Notes under the pieces: generated by a model
What the model was told of the DNA's origin: nothing
The model's input: only the letters and a program-made list of their open reading frames with translations
The model's database searches: none
Shown here: in pieces, positions 16,114-26,282 of the stretch
Layout of the letters: each line of letters opens with the position of its first letter
How positions within the stretch are numbered: the first letter of the stretch is position 1
NCBI GenBank assembly: GCA_009602725.1
Contig: WELB01000329.1
Coordinates: forward strand, 81,781 to 108,097
Origin: Spirogloea muscicola
Taxonomy: Eukaryota; Streptophyta; Zygnematophyceae; Spirogloeales; Spirogloeaceae
Reading direction: 5' to 3'
DNA: 26,317 nucleotides
Translations under genes and position numbers: made by a program

Positions 16114-18543
16114 ATGCCGCCGCCGCCGCCCGCGGCCCCCGCGGACGTGGCCAAGCGCCTGAGCTTCGCCGCGGCCGCGCCAGCCCCGCCCTCGCCGCCG
16201 CCCCTGCGCGAGCCCGCGCTGCGCCTCGCCCAGTGCGCCCTCCCCTCACCCTCCGGCCTCCGCAGCGCGCTTGCCCTCCCTCCCCTCTGCCGCATCTCAC
16301 TTCCGACTGCCGACACGGGGGTTACCGAGGCCGTCCTGCCTGCCTGGCCTGCTGTGGCTCCGCCATGTACTCGTGAATACCTTTGTATGCACCTGCCAGG
16401 CTTCTACAGCTGCTCTTCCCTTATCAGCAGCTCACCCGGCAGCTCACCGCGCGCGCGTGGCCAGGGCCCTGGCAGAGCTCCACGGCGCACCCGCGCGCCT
16501 GCAGGCCCTGCAGCGCGGCAGTAGCGGAGGCCACGCACCGGCGCCGCCCGCCGCCGGCCCCGCCTGCCTGGCCGACCTCCAGGCCCAGCTGGCGGCCCTC
16601 ACGCGGCGCCTGGCGGAGCTGGACGCCCGCCAGCACTTTGCCCACCGCATGGTCGCCAACGGCGTCGGCCCCGCTGACGACCACCTGGACGCGCTCGGTA
16701 AGGGCAGCCCCCCGCACCGCCACCCGCTGCAACTGCACCCGCATGCCATGCCCACGCCGCGGCTGCCAGGGGCTGCTTGGTGGCAGAACGGTGCGTGGAG
16801 GACGACGAGGCGGGCCTGCGCGAGGCTCGGACCAGCAATGCTGCCCTGCGCGACAGCATGCGCCAGCTCTGCGATGGCCTCGCTGCAGGTTCGTGCCGCA
16901 CACAGCCAGGCGCCCCTCTTCCACCCCGGCTGGCGGCCCTGGCTGCTTGCTCACACTCTGCACCCCTCGTGCACCCCGGTACACGGCCGCCGGCTGCAGG
17001 CTCCCAGGAGTTGACGACGCAGTGGAAGGCGGCTCGCCAGAAGCTGGATGCCTGCCTGGAGCAGGTGCCCGCACGATCCGCGACAAGCCTGGCGTTTGTC
17101 ATGACCTGCCAATGGGCGTGCCACTCGCTGGCCGTCGGGCGGTCATCATTCCTTGCACGATGCTGTGTCTGACTTGGGCCCAGCGGGGACTCGATGGACG
17201 TTGGCGAGGACGTCTTGGGATGGCTCTGTATTGCTCTGGCCGAGGAAGCAGCAGTGGTCACTTGCTCGGCTGTGGGGGCTTGCAGCAGTCCACGATCCAC
17301 GACAGTGAGCATGGGCTCTTGGCCGCTCCTCCTTGGGCTGGCAGATTGCGGAGCTGGAGCAGCAGCACCAGGGCTCAGCTCATCCAGTTGAGGAGGCTCT
17401 CCGTCAGCAGGCGCGTACCTTTCGTCGCCCGTCTGTCTGCTGCGCTCGGGGCAGACGGCAATGCTGCCGTGAGGGCCGGGCTCATGCAGCCCAGCTGCCA
17501 CTTGCCATGCAGGAGCAGGTGGCGAGGGCGCTCGAAGCTGAGGAGGGTCAGATCGAGCAGCAGCTCCAGAGCAAGCGAGAGGTCCTCAAGATGCTGACGG
17601 CCCAGGTGCGCTTGTGGAAGCATCCTGGCCATCACCTGCAAGCAACCGGCCAGCTCCTGGTGCCGGCTCTGCTTCTCCCGTGAGGGGAATGCTCAGGCAT
17701 GCGTGCCGTGGAGGAGCACAGAGGCAGGAGCTGCAGCGGCGTGAGGATACCGTCACGGCGGAGCTGGAGCGCCTGGCCAAGCAGAACGATGCAACGCAGT
17801 CCTCAGCGCTGGCTACCGCCGACTGGTACAAGCTCGGCGCAGGCTAGGGTGCCTGTCTTCTCAAGCAGCATGGCAAGGCAGGCTGCTGACTGTGGTGGGC
17901 TCCTTTGAAGGCAAGCTGCACCTGCCTGTGGCTCAGGTGGCAGGCCCTGGTGTTGCTGCTGGAGCTGCTCAGCGGCTTCTCAGTCGAGAGAGCCGGTGAC
18001 GATGGGCTGCAGCTGAGACTCAAGACCAAAGCTGGCGAGCATGCCCTGCACATTGATTTGGATCGCGACAGAGGCACCATCACAACAGCCCGGGTAAGTG
18101 TTGCACTGCTGGCTGACATGCCCTCAGGAGCTCAATCAGCCACAGTCGGCAGAGTCCAGCCGCTGCTAGCCCAGGCTGTTCTCAGCAGTCCGTGCAGAGC
18201 CGATGACTGACGCCTCACGTGTGCTATCAATGAATGATGCAGCTGACGCCCATGAGCGTGCCCATCGACGACCTCGTGCAAAATATATGCGGCCCGCGGC
18301 ATGCCCCTGCCCACTGCCCTTGCGCTGACCAATGTACCACTGAGTGCCTCAGAGTCGTACAGAGCTTCCTGACCTGCTGCCCTCCCCTTTCTAGTCCCCC
18401 TGCATTTTCAGTGCTTCTGGGCGTCGATGGCCAGAGTCCTCTGCCAGGTCGATACTGATGGACGAGTGCCGCTTTGCAGGCAACTGCCAGGTCTGGTGCG
18501 GGAGGTGCGGCAGCGGATCATAGACCACTGTGTCTCCTTTTGA
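16114..18543 (+). CDS. coiled-coil protein with RWD-like C-terminus, tentative KNL1/Spc7-like kinetochore protein
   Basis: Proposed exons: 16114-16232, 16465-16697, 16787-16888, 17000-17064, 17345-17414, 17490-17605, 17722-17825, 17937-18093, 18243-18343, 18480-18543; these sum to 377 codons in frame. Exons 5-7 and 9 are the least certain. The start is Pro/Ala-rich with KRLSF at residues ~15-19, which fits the PP1-docking R-[VIL]-x-F pattern. The middle is heptad-rich coiled coil (LADLQAQLAALTRRLAEL, ELTTQWKAARQKLDACLEQ, GQIEQQLQSKREVLKML). The C-terminus has ADWWQALVLLLELLSGF, LQLRLKT, HIDLDRDRGTITTA, then LTPMSVPIDDLV and LVREVRQRI. I associate that pattern, from memory, with the RWD-containing C-terminus of plant KNL1-type proteins, which link centromeric chromatin to the Ndc80 and Mis12 complexes. 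The identification is tentative; 'coiled-coil protein' is the safe call. Confidence 0.55.
16245..16440 (+). mobile_element. LINE family B 3' end inside intron 1 (copy B4)
   Basis: Alignable to copies B1 and B2 from CCTCCGGCCTCCGCAGCGC through GACACGGGGGTTACCGAG (LTRGY region) and the UTR (GTGGCTCCGCCATGTACTCG) to TTATCAGCAGC. It fills about 195 of the 232 bases between the proposed donor (GTGCGC at 16233) and acceptor (ccag before 16465). It is the most diverged family B copy, consistent with an old insertion. Confidence 0.7.
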
Positions 18544-19193
18544 AGGTCTCCAGTACACGCAGGAGCCCCACAGAAATCTCAACGAGCTCTTGCTGCAGCC
18601 TGCAGCCTGCGGACTGCAGCCCTCATGGAGAGCGGCACATTTCCCTGGCAAGAAATCTCAAGCTCATACAGGCTTACGCTCTACTTCTTGTTGCGCCAAG
18701 CCCGCTAGGCCGCTTCAAGCACCATTTGGTGGATAGGCAGACATTCAGAACGGACCCGCGGCTGTTGCCAGCCTGGCCATGATGCCAAACGCAGCCAGTG
18801 ACTCAGACGCAACTCAACTCTTTGACCGTCAGAGCGTCAGCTCGGTGTTCTTAGCAGCCTGTCAGCAGGTCAACACCTACTAGCAGCTCCATTGGTAGCA
18901 TACTCTTCCTGTGCACCACAAGGGCCGCTCCTTTCCCCAGTCTTGTGGGAGGAGGGCATGTGTGGCCACCCACGCTTGCTATTTGAGCATGTGGGCTGGC
19001 AGGTGCCCTTGTGCAATGATCAGTGTCACACGCTGGTGCACAAGCGAGCAGGTTGCGCAGTGCTCTGCCTGCAACAGAGGATTGAAGGGAAATGTGGGAA
19101 GAAACCCTGTAACTGGATGCAAAGGCTTGTGTCTGAAAAGCTGGGTAGGGTGGAGGGTGATGATTGAGGAACTCATAGTGTTGCTCACAGGTC
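18544..19193. other. intergenic space between convergent genes
   Basis: Presumably the 3' UTRs of the coiled-coil gene (+) and the golgin gene (-). TGTAA occurs near 19108. Short ORFs here show no family resemblance, and no LINE fragment or hairpin repeat was seen. An extra 3' exon of the upstream gene cannot be excluded. Confidence 0.4.
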
Positions 19194-22100
19194 TCACTTG
19201 TTTCCTGCGATTGAGCTCAAGCGCTCGATCTGCACAACAATGGAGTCGCTGCTCAGTAAAGGCCAGGCTTCTTCTTCTTCTGCCACTGCTAGGTCTACAA
19301 TTCGGCATCCAGACAGCGACCACTGCAAAGTAGGGGCATTAACCTGCGAGACAAGCATGTCAATCTGCTCCCGGTACATCTGCTTCACATCGTGGAGGTC
19401 TGCTCGCAGCTCCTCCACCTGATCAAACACACGACGATTTGGCAGCGCCATCCTCATGAGCACCTGGCATACTGAGGCAGGCGTCCAATCAAATTCCCTG
19501 CAAGACACAGTAAACACATGCAGAGCTGCTCATCACCAGTCTAACGAGCCACCGAGGACAATTGGACCTGCTCATCACGCTCTCCCATGAGCTCCAGAGC
19601 AGACGAATGCCGCCGCCGGAGAGCTTCCAGCTCCGCTCGCAGGCCAGGGAGGGATGCCACCTCCGCACGTAAGCTTTCAGTCTGCAGGGAAAGGCAGGGC
19701 AAGGCAGTGGAGCATGACGGCGTCATCAGCAAAAGGTGGGCCAGCTGGGCCAGCTCATCACAAGGGAGGTCGACAGAGTAGAGAACAGCAACAGAGGATG
19801 AGGGGTTGACCAGGGTTGTAGAGTTGACGAGCTCCTCAGCCAGCGAGTCTCGAGTCGACTCCAACGCGGCCTGGAGAAAGACAATGTCTAGGCAGTCAGA
19901 AGTCTTGGCATTGCCCACAGCCCCCCTCCAAGCATCTGATTACAAGTCCAGGAGGTGGGTGGCAGCTTGACTGACAATGCGAGATGAGTAGGAGGCAAGT
20001 TCGCCCTCTTTCTGCCGCAGCAGCATATCCAGCTGCGCCTGCGTTGCGGCTCGCACGCCAAGGCCCGAGAATGACGGGGACGGGGAGAGGCTGTCTGGCG
20101 CTCCGCCAAGGGACTGGTGCAAAATTGAGTTCTCTTCGACGCTGGTCACGCTTCCACTTGACAGCCTCCGCAACAGCTTCGCAGCACCTGCCCAGCGCAG
20201 ACTAGCCATCAGCTAGGCATACTTCGTGCAGAAAAAGTGACGTTGACACCACAAAGTCATAGCTTGTCAACGATGCAGGGGGGAGCACTGACCAGATTCC
20301 ACCTGTACAGCCGCCTGGGCTGTGGCCACAGCCTTTTCAGCAGCATGTCTGCCCTCGTTTCGAATGCGCTTCTCGTAGTCTGCCAGGGCTGCCCTCTCGT
20401 GCTCAATCTCCTGCATTGAGTACAAGCAACAGTCTCATTAAGTAGCCCGTACTGCTTGAGGACCACTATCCGCGCAGAGGTTGGCAGACATCCCACTGAT
20501 CAACCTGCTCGAGCGCTTCGCGGCGGCCTCTCTCATTGGCCAGCTCCTGACGCGCTCGGGAGCGAGCATCACGCAGCTCCTGCTCCAACTGCGCTGCGCG
20601 GCCCTCATGCGTCGCAGCCGCCTCCGCAGCGGCCAAGTACTCCTGCCTACCCTCTGCAGCCCGCGCCCGCTCCTTCTCCAGCGAGCGCACCACCTGCGCG
20701 TGCTCCGCTCGGAGGCACGACAACTGCCACCCCCACAGCAGCGTTCTGCGCCCCTTAATCTCCAGGCCTAGCAAGAGAACATTCCACAAGAGGACCCCAC
20801 CATGCCATTTGCTGGTCAATCGAGGAAATGTTGGGTTCGACCTGTGCCTCCATGACGGCCAGGCGCGACAGCGCCTGCGTGAGTCGCTCGTTGGCAGCTC
20901 GCTCTCTCTCCTGCGCGCTAGCTGCTTTGACCTCCGCGTCCTGCCCGGCCAAGCAGAGATGCTGATGTCAGGCGGCACTGCCAGCACAACACCTGGACCT
21001 AGGTTCCGAAGGTCAGCAGTGACCAGCACCTGCAAGCGGGTGTTGAGGGCGCGCTCCACGCCTTTCCAGGCCTCCACGCGCATGTTTGTCGATTCCTGCC
21101 AAATTCCCACGAAAACCCAGGACTGCTCTGTCAGTCAACCACGACGCGCTTTTGATGAGGCACACCTGTAGGCCTTTGCATGTTTTGCAAGTGGGTAGTT
21201 CAGATGTTGGGCTGTTTTATGTGCCTGCATGGCCTCAATCTGGCGCAAAAGAGGCCGTGTGGAGTCTGGCATCCCTGCCACAAGCTCCTCATGCCGAGCT
21301 TCTGCAGCCTGCAGACAGGTGAAGGACGGCTATGAGCATGATCTGAGACAGCAGATCAGAGTGAGAGCAAGGACATCAGCAAAGTGAAGGCACTATTCAG
21401 TGCACATGTAGCAGTGGGCATATTGACCTGGCATCGCTTCTCCAGATCCTCAAGGTCCCTCTTGAGCATGTCCTCTCGAAAGGCTGCCTGCTCAAGCGAG
21501 AGGTAACAGTAGCAGGAGGTTGGTGGTGTAGGCTTGCGGGCCTGACATGCTCGGCACTGCTGCAACGATGTTTTTACATGGAACAGGCACTGACCTGCTC
21601 CTCACTGCGGGACAGGGCATGGCGGAGCTCGTCCAAGGAAAGCAGCAATTGGTGCTCACGATCCGCGGCCTCGCGTAGGCGTCGGTCCAAACCGGCGCGC
21701 TGCTCGCTGTCAGCCTTGGCCTCCGCCTTAGCCAAGGCGTCCCGCGCCTCGGAGAGTGCTGCCGTGTAAAACTCCTTCTGGGCGGCAAGCTCCGCCTGCC
21801 CGCGCTCCACTGCGTCGCTCAATGCCTTCTCGGTAGCTGCCTTGTCCTTGCGGCTGCTCTCGACCCGCGCCTCCTCCACCTGCAGCCGCCCTGCCAGCCG
21901 CACCTTCTCCTCCTCCAGCTCCCGTATCTGCGCCCGCAGCTTTTTCATTGCTGTCTCCTGCGCGCCACGCTTGCGGGAAAGCTCCTCGCCTTCCTCCATG
22001 ATCTGCTTGATCATCTCATCCTTCTGTTTGAGCAGCGCCGACGTGTCCGTCCGGCGGCTCTGCTCGCGCCGCAGCATGTCGCGCTCTCTGGTCAAAGCGT

Positions 22101-24617
22101 AGACCTGCGCGAAAGTCCAGTCCCGCGCGCAGCCAGCCGGTCAGGAAAGCACAGCAACGAGTCAGGTGATCCATGACTGGCTCGAGCAGGATCGTGAGGG
22201 TACACATGTGGACCAGCACAAGAACGCAGCTGCTTGATGCAGTTTCACCATCACCAGCACGTTTTGCGGACCTTGCGCTCAGCTGCTCCAACACGGGTCT
22301 GGAACTCCTCGCGCAAGGCCTCCAGCTCCACATTTGCTGCCCTCTTCATCTGGGTCTGCAATCAGCCACCAGCCGTGCAACTTGTATAAGGCAAGAGCAA
22401 AAGGCAAAAGCACGTACACCTGCTGGTGCAATGTGGCAGGCATGGGCGCCTGCTCTTTCAATATCAGCAGCCGCTTCCCCCATCATTGAGTGGGTGTGCA
22501 GCCAGCCATGTTTGACAAGGCAATGAGCAGGACGCTGCAAGTCACCTTCTCTTCCTCAGAACTGGCCTTGAGCTCGTCGTAAGCGGCCATGTACTTTGCT
22601 AATTCGTCTGCTTTGGTCTGCATGGACATCACCAGGTAGAGGAACCATTAAAGTTGACAGCCTAGCTGCTCTTCAGCGGCGAGCACTCCCTCCTTGCGCT
22701 TCCACCACAGCCCCAAGCCCTGGGTCTAGCTGTGTGTGCCAGTCCAAGCAAAGGCAAAGTAACAAGTATGCATGCACCACAGGCCGGCAGTCCACTGCCA
22801 CACGACAGAAGGAAGTGGGCTATGGGCAATTGTACAACGAGAGGTGGAGGCCTGGTGGAGCCTGGACTTGCTGTCATGCTGCAGGACAGCCTGCGCACCT
22901 GTGCCTGCTTGGCGGCGGCCTGCACGGCCACCTCCATCATATGCAGATCGTTTTGTAGCTTAGCCACATTGGTATCTTCTGGTGCGCCCTCAGGCTGCTG
23001 CTCTGCCTGGGCAGCAAGAAGCGAGTGCAGGGGTGCTTCAGGAGGCGGCCTGGGCTGCTCCAGCTTGACGGCCCCGCTCTCGTCCTCTACCTCTCCCAGG
23101 ACAGCAGGTCGGCCCTCCGTCCAACGCGCGTCCTCCTGGGGGCCAGCGCCGTTGCTGTCAGGAGGCTGGGCAACATCAGGCTCCGACATCAGCATCTGGA
23201 CTGGCCGCTCCTCCCACCGTTGCTCCTGATGACCACTTTGTGGAGCCTCATCGTCCAGGTCCACTTCGAGGGGTTTTGACCCGGCCACCTTCCGAGGTAC
23301 ATCACCCAAGGTCCTGCTGCCAAAGTCATCGGCAGCGTCCAATGTGCATGCAGCCCCCTCCGGCAGCGCGTCTGGCTTGCTCTCAGCTGGTAGCAGGTCA
23401 CTTATCTCAACCTCAATTGGCAACGACGCCACGGCGGCCTCTGCCTGGGAAGCAGCTCGACCATTCAGCAGCCCTGGCGCCACCTCCTCGTGCCCGGCGC
23501 TGCCGTCGGCCTGGGATGTCGGTTGTGGCCCTGCCTTTTCCTCATCTGCTATGCTCAAGGGCGATGCCTCTGCAGGTGACTGCATGTCCTGTAGGGCGGC
23601 TGGAGGCCCCAGTGCCTGACCGTTGGATGCTGTGGAGGGAGCCAAGGAAGTTTCAAGAGCAGCAGCGTCTGCGCTGGTGGCCATGGCCCGCGCAGAGTCC
23701 ACCAGCGGGCCTGCAGGTGGACTGCTGATGAGAACGGCAGCAGCCTTGGTAGCAGCGCCGCTGCTTTGAGCAGGGCTCTTTCTGCTGGACTGGCCTGTCT
23801 CTCCCTCAGCCCTGCTATCGCTGAGAGAGCCGTTCGCATCTGCAGCAGGGGAGGTCAATGGGAGGGGCCCATTGGTCGAGGCCTCCATCTGCTGCGCAGC
23901 GGCGGCGCGAGGGGGTTGCTGCACGCGCCCGGCGGCAGCCTGCTCCAGGCCCTTGCGCCGAATGGCTCCCAGGCGAGCGCTCCTAGACGATGCAGCCGGG
24001 ATGGGTGGAAGCCCGCTGGCGCTGCCAGCCGCTTGGGGCAGGTTCGCGGCCGCTGGCGCAGGCGACCCGTCGGCCTTGGCATCTGGGGCTGCATCTCCAT
24101 CTGGCGGCAGCGCGGGCGGGGGGCTCTTGCGAGCCTCTGCTGGCGGCGGCTGCAGTGACAGCGGTGCTGGCGGCGGCGGCGTCGTGGGGGTGGCGGGCGG
24201 GCCTGTGGGCAGGCAAGAGGGGGAGCGGCTGCTGACACTCAGGAGCCAGTCAAGGAACGCACACAGAGAGAATCGTGGCGACAGCAAGCGGAAGCAGCGT
24301 GCCGCAGCAATACAGACGGTGGGGAGGGAGGGGGCAAGGCGAGCAAAGGCTGCGGGCATCGGTGTTGAGTGTTGGAGGGCCCGATTAGCCAAAGTACCAA
24401 GGCAGGCGGGCGCACCGGGGGGAGCGGGCAGGGCGGCGTGGCTGGCGTCGCCGCCAGCGGCGGCGGTGGAGGTGGTGGCGGCATTGCCGGCGGCGGCGTC
24501 GAAGCCGAGCGCGGAGTCGAAGTTCTTTTCGAGGGACTTGACGGACTCGGAGAGCTTGGAGACGGCGCCGGCCAGGTCGCCCAGGTTGCCCAGGCTCACC
24601 TTGGGCAGCCACGCCAT
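19194..24617 (-). CDS. GC5: TMF/golgin candidate 5 homologue, Golgi coiled-coil tether
   Basis: Proposed exons in transcript order: 24617-24398, 24202-22899, 22617-22546, 22355-22272, 22104-21595, 21487-21428, 21308-21225, 21095-21030, 20940-20842, 20723-20505, 20410-20303, 20212-19976, 19870-19811, 19681-19568, 19418-19344, 19229-19194; 1116 codons in frame. The N-terminus MAWLPKVSLGNLGDLAGAV, then EKNFDSALGF, is the hallmark of plant GC5. Exon 2 is a long acidic, low-complexity region. From ~residue 500 it is coiled coil with family landmarks: ERKVYALTRERDMLRREQ, STRPLLRQIEAMQ, RVEAWKGVERALNTRLQ, LSCLRAEHAQVVRSLEKER and LRQKEGELASYSSRI. The TMF C-terminal domain follows (LRAELEALRRRHSSALELMG, ELRADLHDVKQMYREQID). 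The family tethers vesicles at the Golgi and binds Rab6. It is somewhat longer than Arabidopsis GC5 (~950 aa). The intron after 21225 starts with GC; exon 12's start is the least certain. Confidence 0.92.
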
Positions 24618-24796
24618 GGCGCGCCGCCGCCCGCCCTGGAGGCGGCCTGCCCCGCCGCGCCCCGCCTCCACGCCAAATCCGCCCACAACGCCACTCGGCG
24701 GGGCTTTCACACCTGCCGCTTGCTTTCAGGCTGCCGCTCTCGCTCTGAGGCGCGCTCTTCCCCCGAGCCACCAGAACGCGGCTGGCCGAAGCGGCC

Positions 24797-24870
24797 CCTT
24801 CTTCGGACTCTTTCTCACAGCCCTTGCTCCCGTTGGGAGAGCCACTTCTTCTGAAGCGGCCCCTTCGGTC
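24797..24870 (+). repeat. partial LINE 3' UTR copy upstream of the golgin gene
   Basis: Its reverse complement reads GAAGTGGCTCTCCCAACGGG, then AGCAAGGGCTGTGAGAAAG, matching the terminal half of the repeat at 9866-9935; the right stem arm is missing. It lies ~180-250 bp upstream of the golgin ATG. Confidence 0.5.
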
Positions 24871-24924
24871 AGCTCTCTCTTCTTCTTCGCTCTAGCTGCG
24901 CACATACTGAGGTGTGTTGAAGAA

Positions 24925-25125
24925 AGTGCTCGCCCATAGAGAAGAGGTGCTGGCAAAGCGAGCCCAAAATAGAAGGGACAATGTCCGAAGCCAAAGGAAG
25001 AGGTGCCGAAAAAGAAGAAGTGAAAAAGAGAAACAGGAGAGAGAGAACAGGGACTAAACTACCAAAGACGACAACGCACTAGGGAAGCTCAGTACCCGCG
25101 AGTGAGCAACATCAGGTGAAGGGGG
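24925..25125 (-). mobile_element. LINE fragment: LLTRGY end plus hairpin UTR
   Basis: Minus-strand coding end LMLLTRGY-stop at 25089. Below it lies an A-rich linker (plus-strand AAAAAGAAGAAG), then a perfect second hairpin GGAC-AAT-GTCC at 24976-24986 and a decayed main stem, ending in GTGCTCGCCCATAGAGAAG at 24926-24950. The UTR type matches 134-250 and 11240-11380. Confidence 0.65.
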
Positions 25126-25285
25126 TGAGCGCACTGCCTCCCAAGACTTACTCAGGGATACCATGTTTGGAAGTGTTTGAGAGGCGAGGTATCATCCGGG
25201 CGATGGAGGTGTCCGGCATCATGCCGATCTCCTCAAGGCGCGGCAAGCCATACGCGCGGCGTCTGGACGTGGTCGCCACCCCCCG

Positions 25286-25436
25286 GGAGAAAGCGCGGCC
25301 AGATTGACTGGTGGCTGGGAAAGGCCAGCCCAAAGGAATGGACAAGGTCTGATGGAGCCGGAGTGCAAAGGACTAGGACTAAGACATCAGCCAGGGAACG
25401 CTCAGTAACCTCTAGTCAGGAGAAGCAAGTCTGAGT
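25286..25436 (-). mobile_element. LINE fragment: SDLLLLTRGY end plus hairpin UTR
   Basis: Minus-strand SDLLLLTRGY-stop with the TGA at 25402-25404, then ~70 nt of UTR, GGAC-AAG-GTCT and GGCTGG-gaaag-GCCAGCC at ~25313-25331, and the terminus GAAAGCGCGGCCAGATTGAC. It is nearly identical in the UTR to 10165-10260 and to the inverse of 8922-9030, so it is probably a recent copy. Confidence 0.7.
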
Positions 25437-25799
25437 AGCTAGCCGGCGGAAAGACGTCCCTCAGATGCTAGCAGCTGTGCTCTCTCATTCAGCCCCTAGT
25501 AAGACCTCCTCAAGCCAACGCTCCTTTAGACTGTTGGACTCTTTTGGCTCCATGCTTTCTTCTCACAGCATCCGCATATAGCAGGCAATCTGCAATGCCA
25601 GCGCAGCGCATGCCCGCATGTGCCTCGGCTTCCTACCAATTGCACATATTCGCCCGACCCCGCAAGCCCGCACAACGTCGACTAGCCAGTTTACTGTTCC
25701 CATTCATTATAAGTGTGGAAAGGAATGGTCATAATCTAGGACCTGATTTCAGAGCGCTCCTCCCAACGCGCGGAAGGAGCTTCACAACCCCACGACCTT
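25437..25799. other. stretch without a recognised gene
   Basis: Lies downstream of the truncated TBL gene (its 3' UTR side) and before the last LINE fragment. No convincing ORF, hairpin repeat or RNA gene was seen. Confidence 0.4.
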
Positions 25800-26282
25800 T
25801 CATGGGCTCTGAGGTAGAACCGCAGGAGGGGGTGAGGCGCTTCTCCACCTTCGGCCCGGCTTGTGCATCCTTGGCGGAGGTGACGGAGGCCGAGGGGGCG
25901 GAGGAGGTGCAGGGGAAGGAGGAGGAGGAGGGGGCGGAGAAGGGGGAGGTCGTGGTGGGGGTGAGGGAGAAGGGGGCGACTGATCAAACAGGCTCGACTC
26001 TCGCAGCATGCTTGCATACAAAACGTCTGCCCAAGTGTCTGGCAGTCCAGGCACACACCAGTGCGTGCAGTCCAGAGCCCCAGGAGTGAGTCCGCGCTTC
26101 TGAGACTGGTAGTAAGGGCCCATATGGGCGTCCGCTCTGTATGCACTCAGGTCGGATACGTCAAGAAGTCGCACCATGCTGGCCGGATGGTTGAAGACCC
26201 GCCTTTCAGCACCATAATAACTGGAGATGCTCAGGAAAGGATATATAGCCTGGGTCTCGGCAGCAGACAGCGGAGTAGTAAC
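25800..26282 (-). pseudogene. TBL/PC-esterase family C-terminus, 5' part lost at the telomere
   Basis: Minus-strand frame open from the telomere junction (NVTTPLSAAE at 26285 downwards) to the stop at 25800-25802, ~161 codons. It carries the C-terminal signature of trichome-birefringence-like O-acetyltransferases/PC-esterases: RLLDVSDLSAYRADAHMG, then DCTHWCVPGLPDTWADVLY with the catalytic D-x-x-H. The last ~50 residues are a Ser/Pro-rich tail (SPPPRPPPSPPPPPPPS), typical of algal cell-wall proteins. The N-terminal half, with the GDS nucleophile motif and any signal peptide, would lie beyond the chromosome end. The family O-acetylates cell-wall polysaccharides in the Golgi. The remnant cannot encode a working enzyme. 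The frame has no stop, so the loss may be recent. Confidence 0.8.

Noticed and set aside
16599-17501. 300-codon minus-strand ORF over the coiled-coil gene
   Set aside because: Composition-driven open frame opposite exons with canonical splice sites.
18544-18782. Possible additional 3' exons of the coiled-coil gene
   Set aside because: The TGA at 18541 closes a frame that ends on a plausible family C-terminus; downstream ORFs show no conserved pattern.
23872-24939. 355-codon plus-strand ORF over the golgin 5' end
   Set aside because: Antisense shadow of golgin exons 1 and 2 and the intron between, caused by GC-rich codons; the minus strand has the conserved GC5 start.
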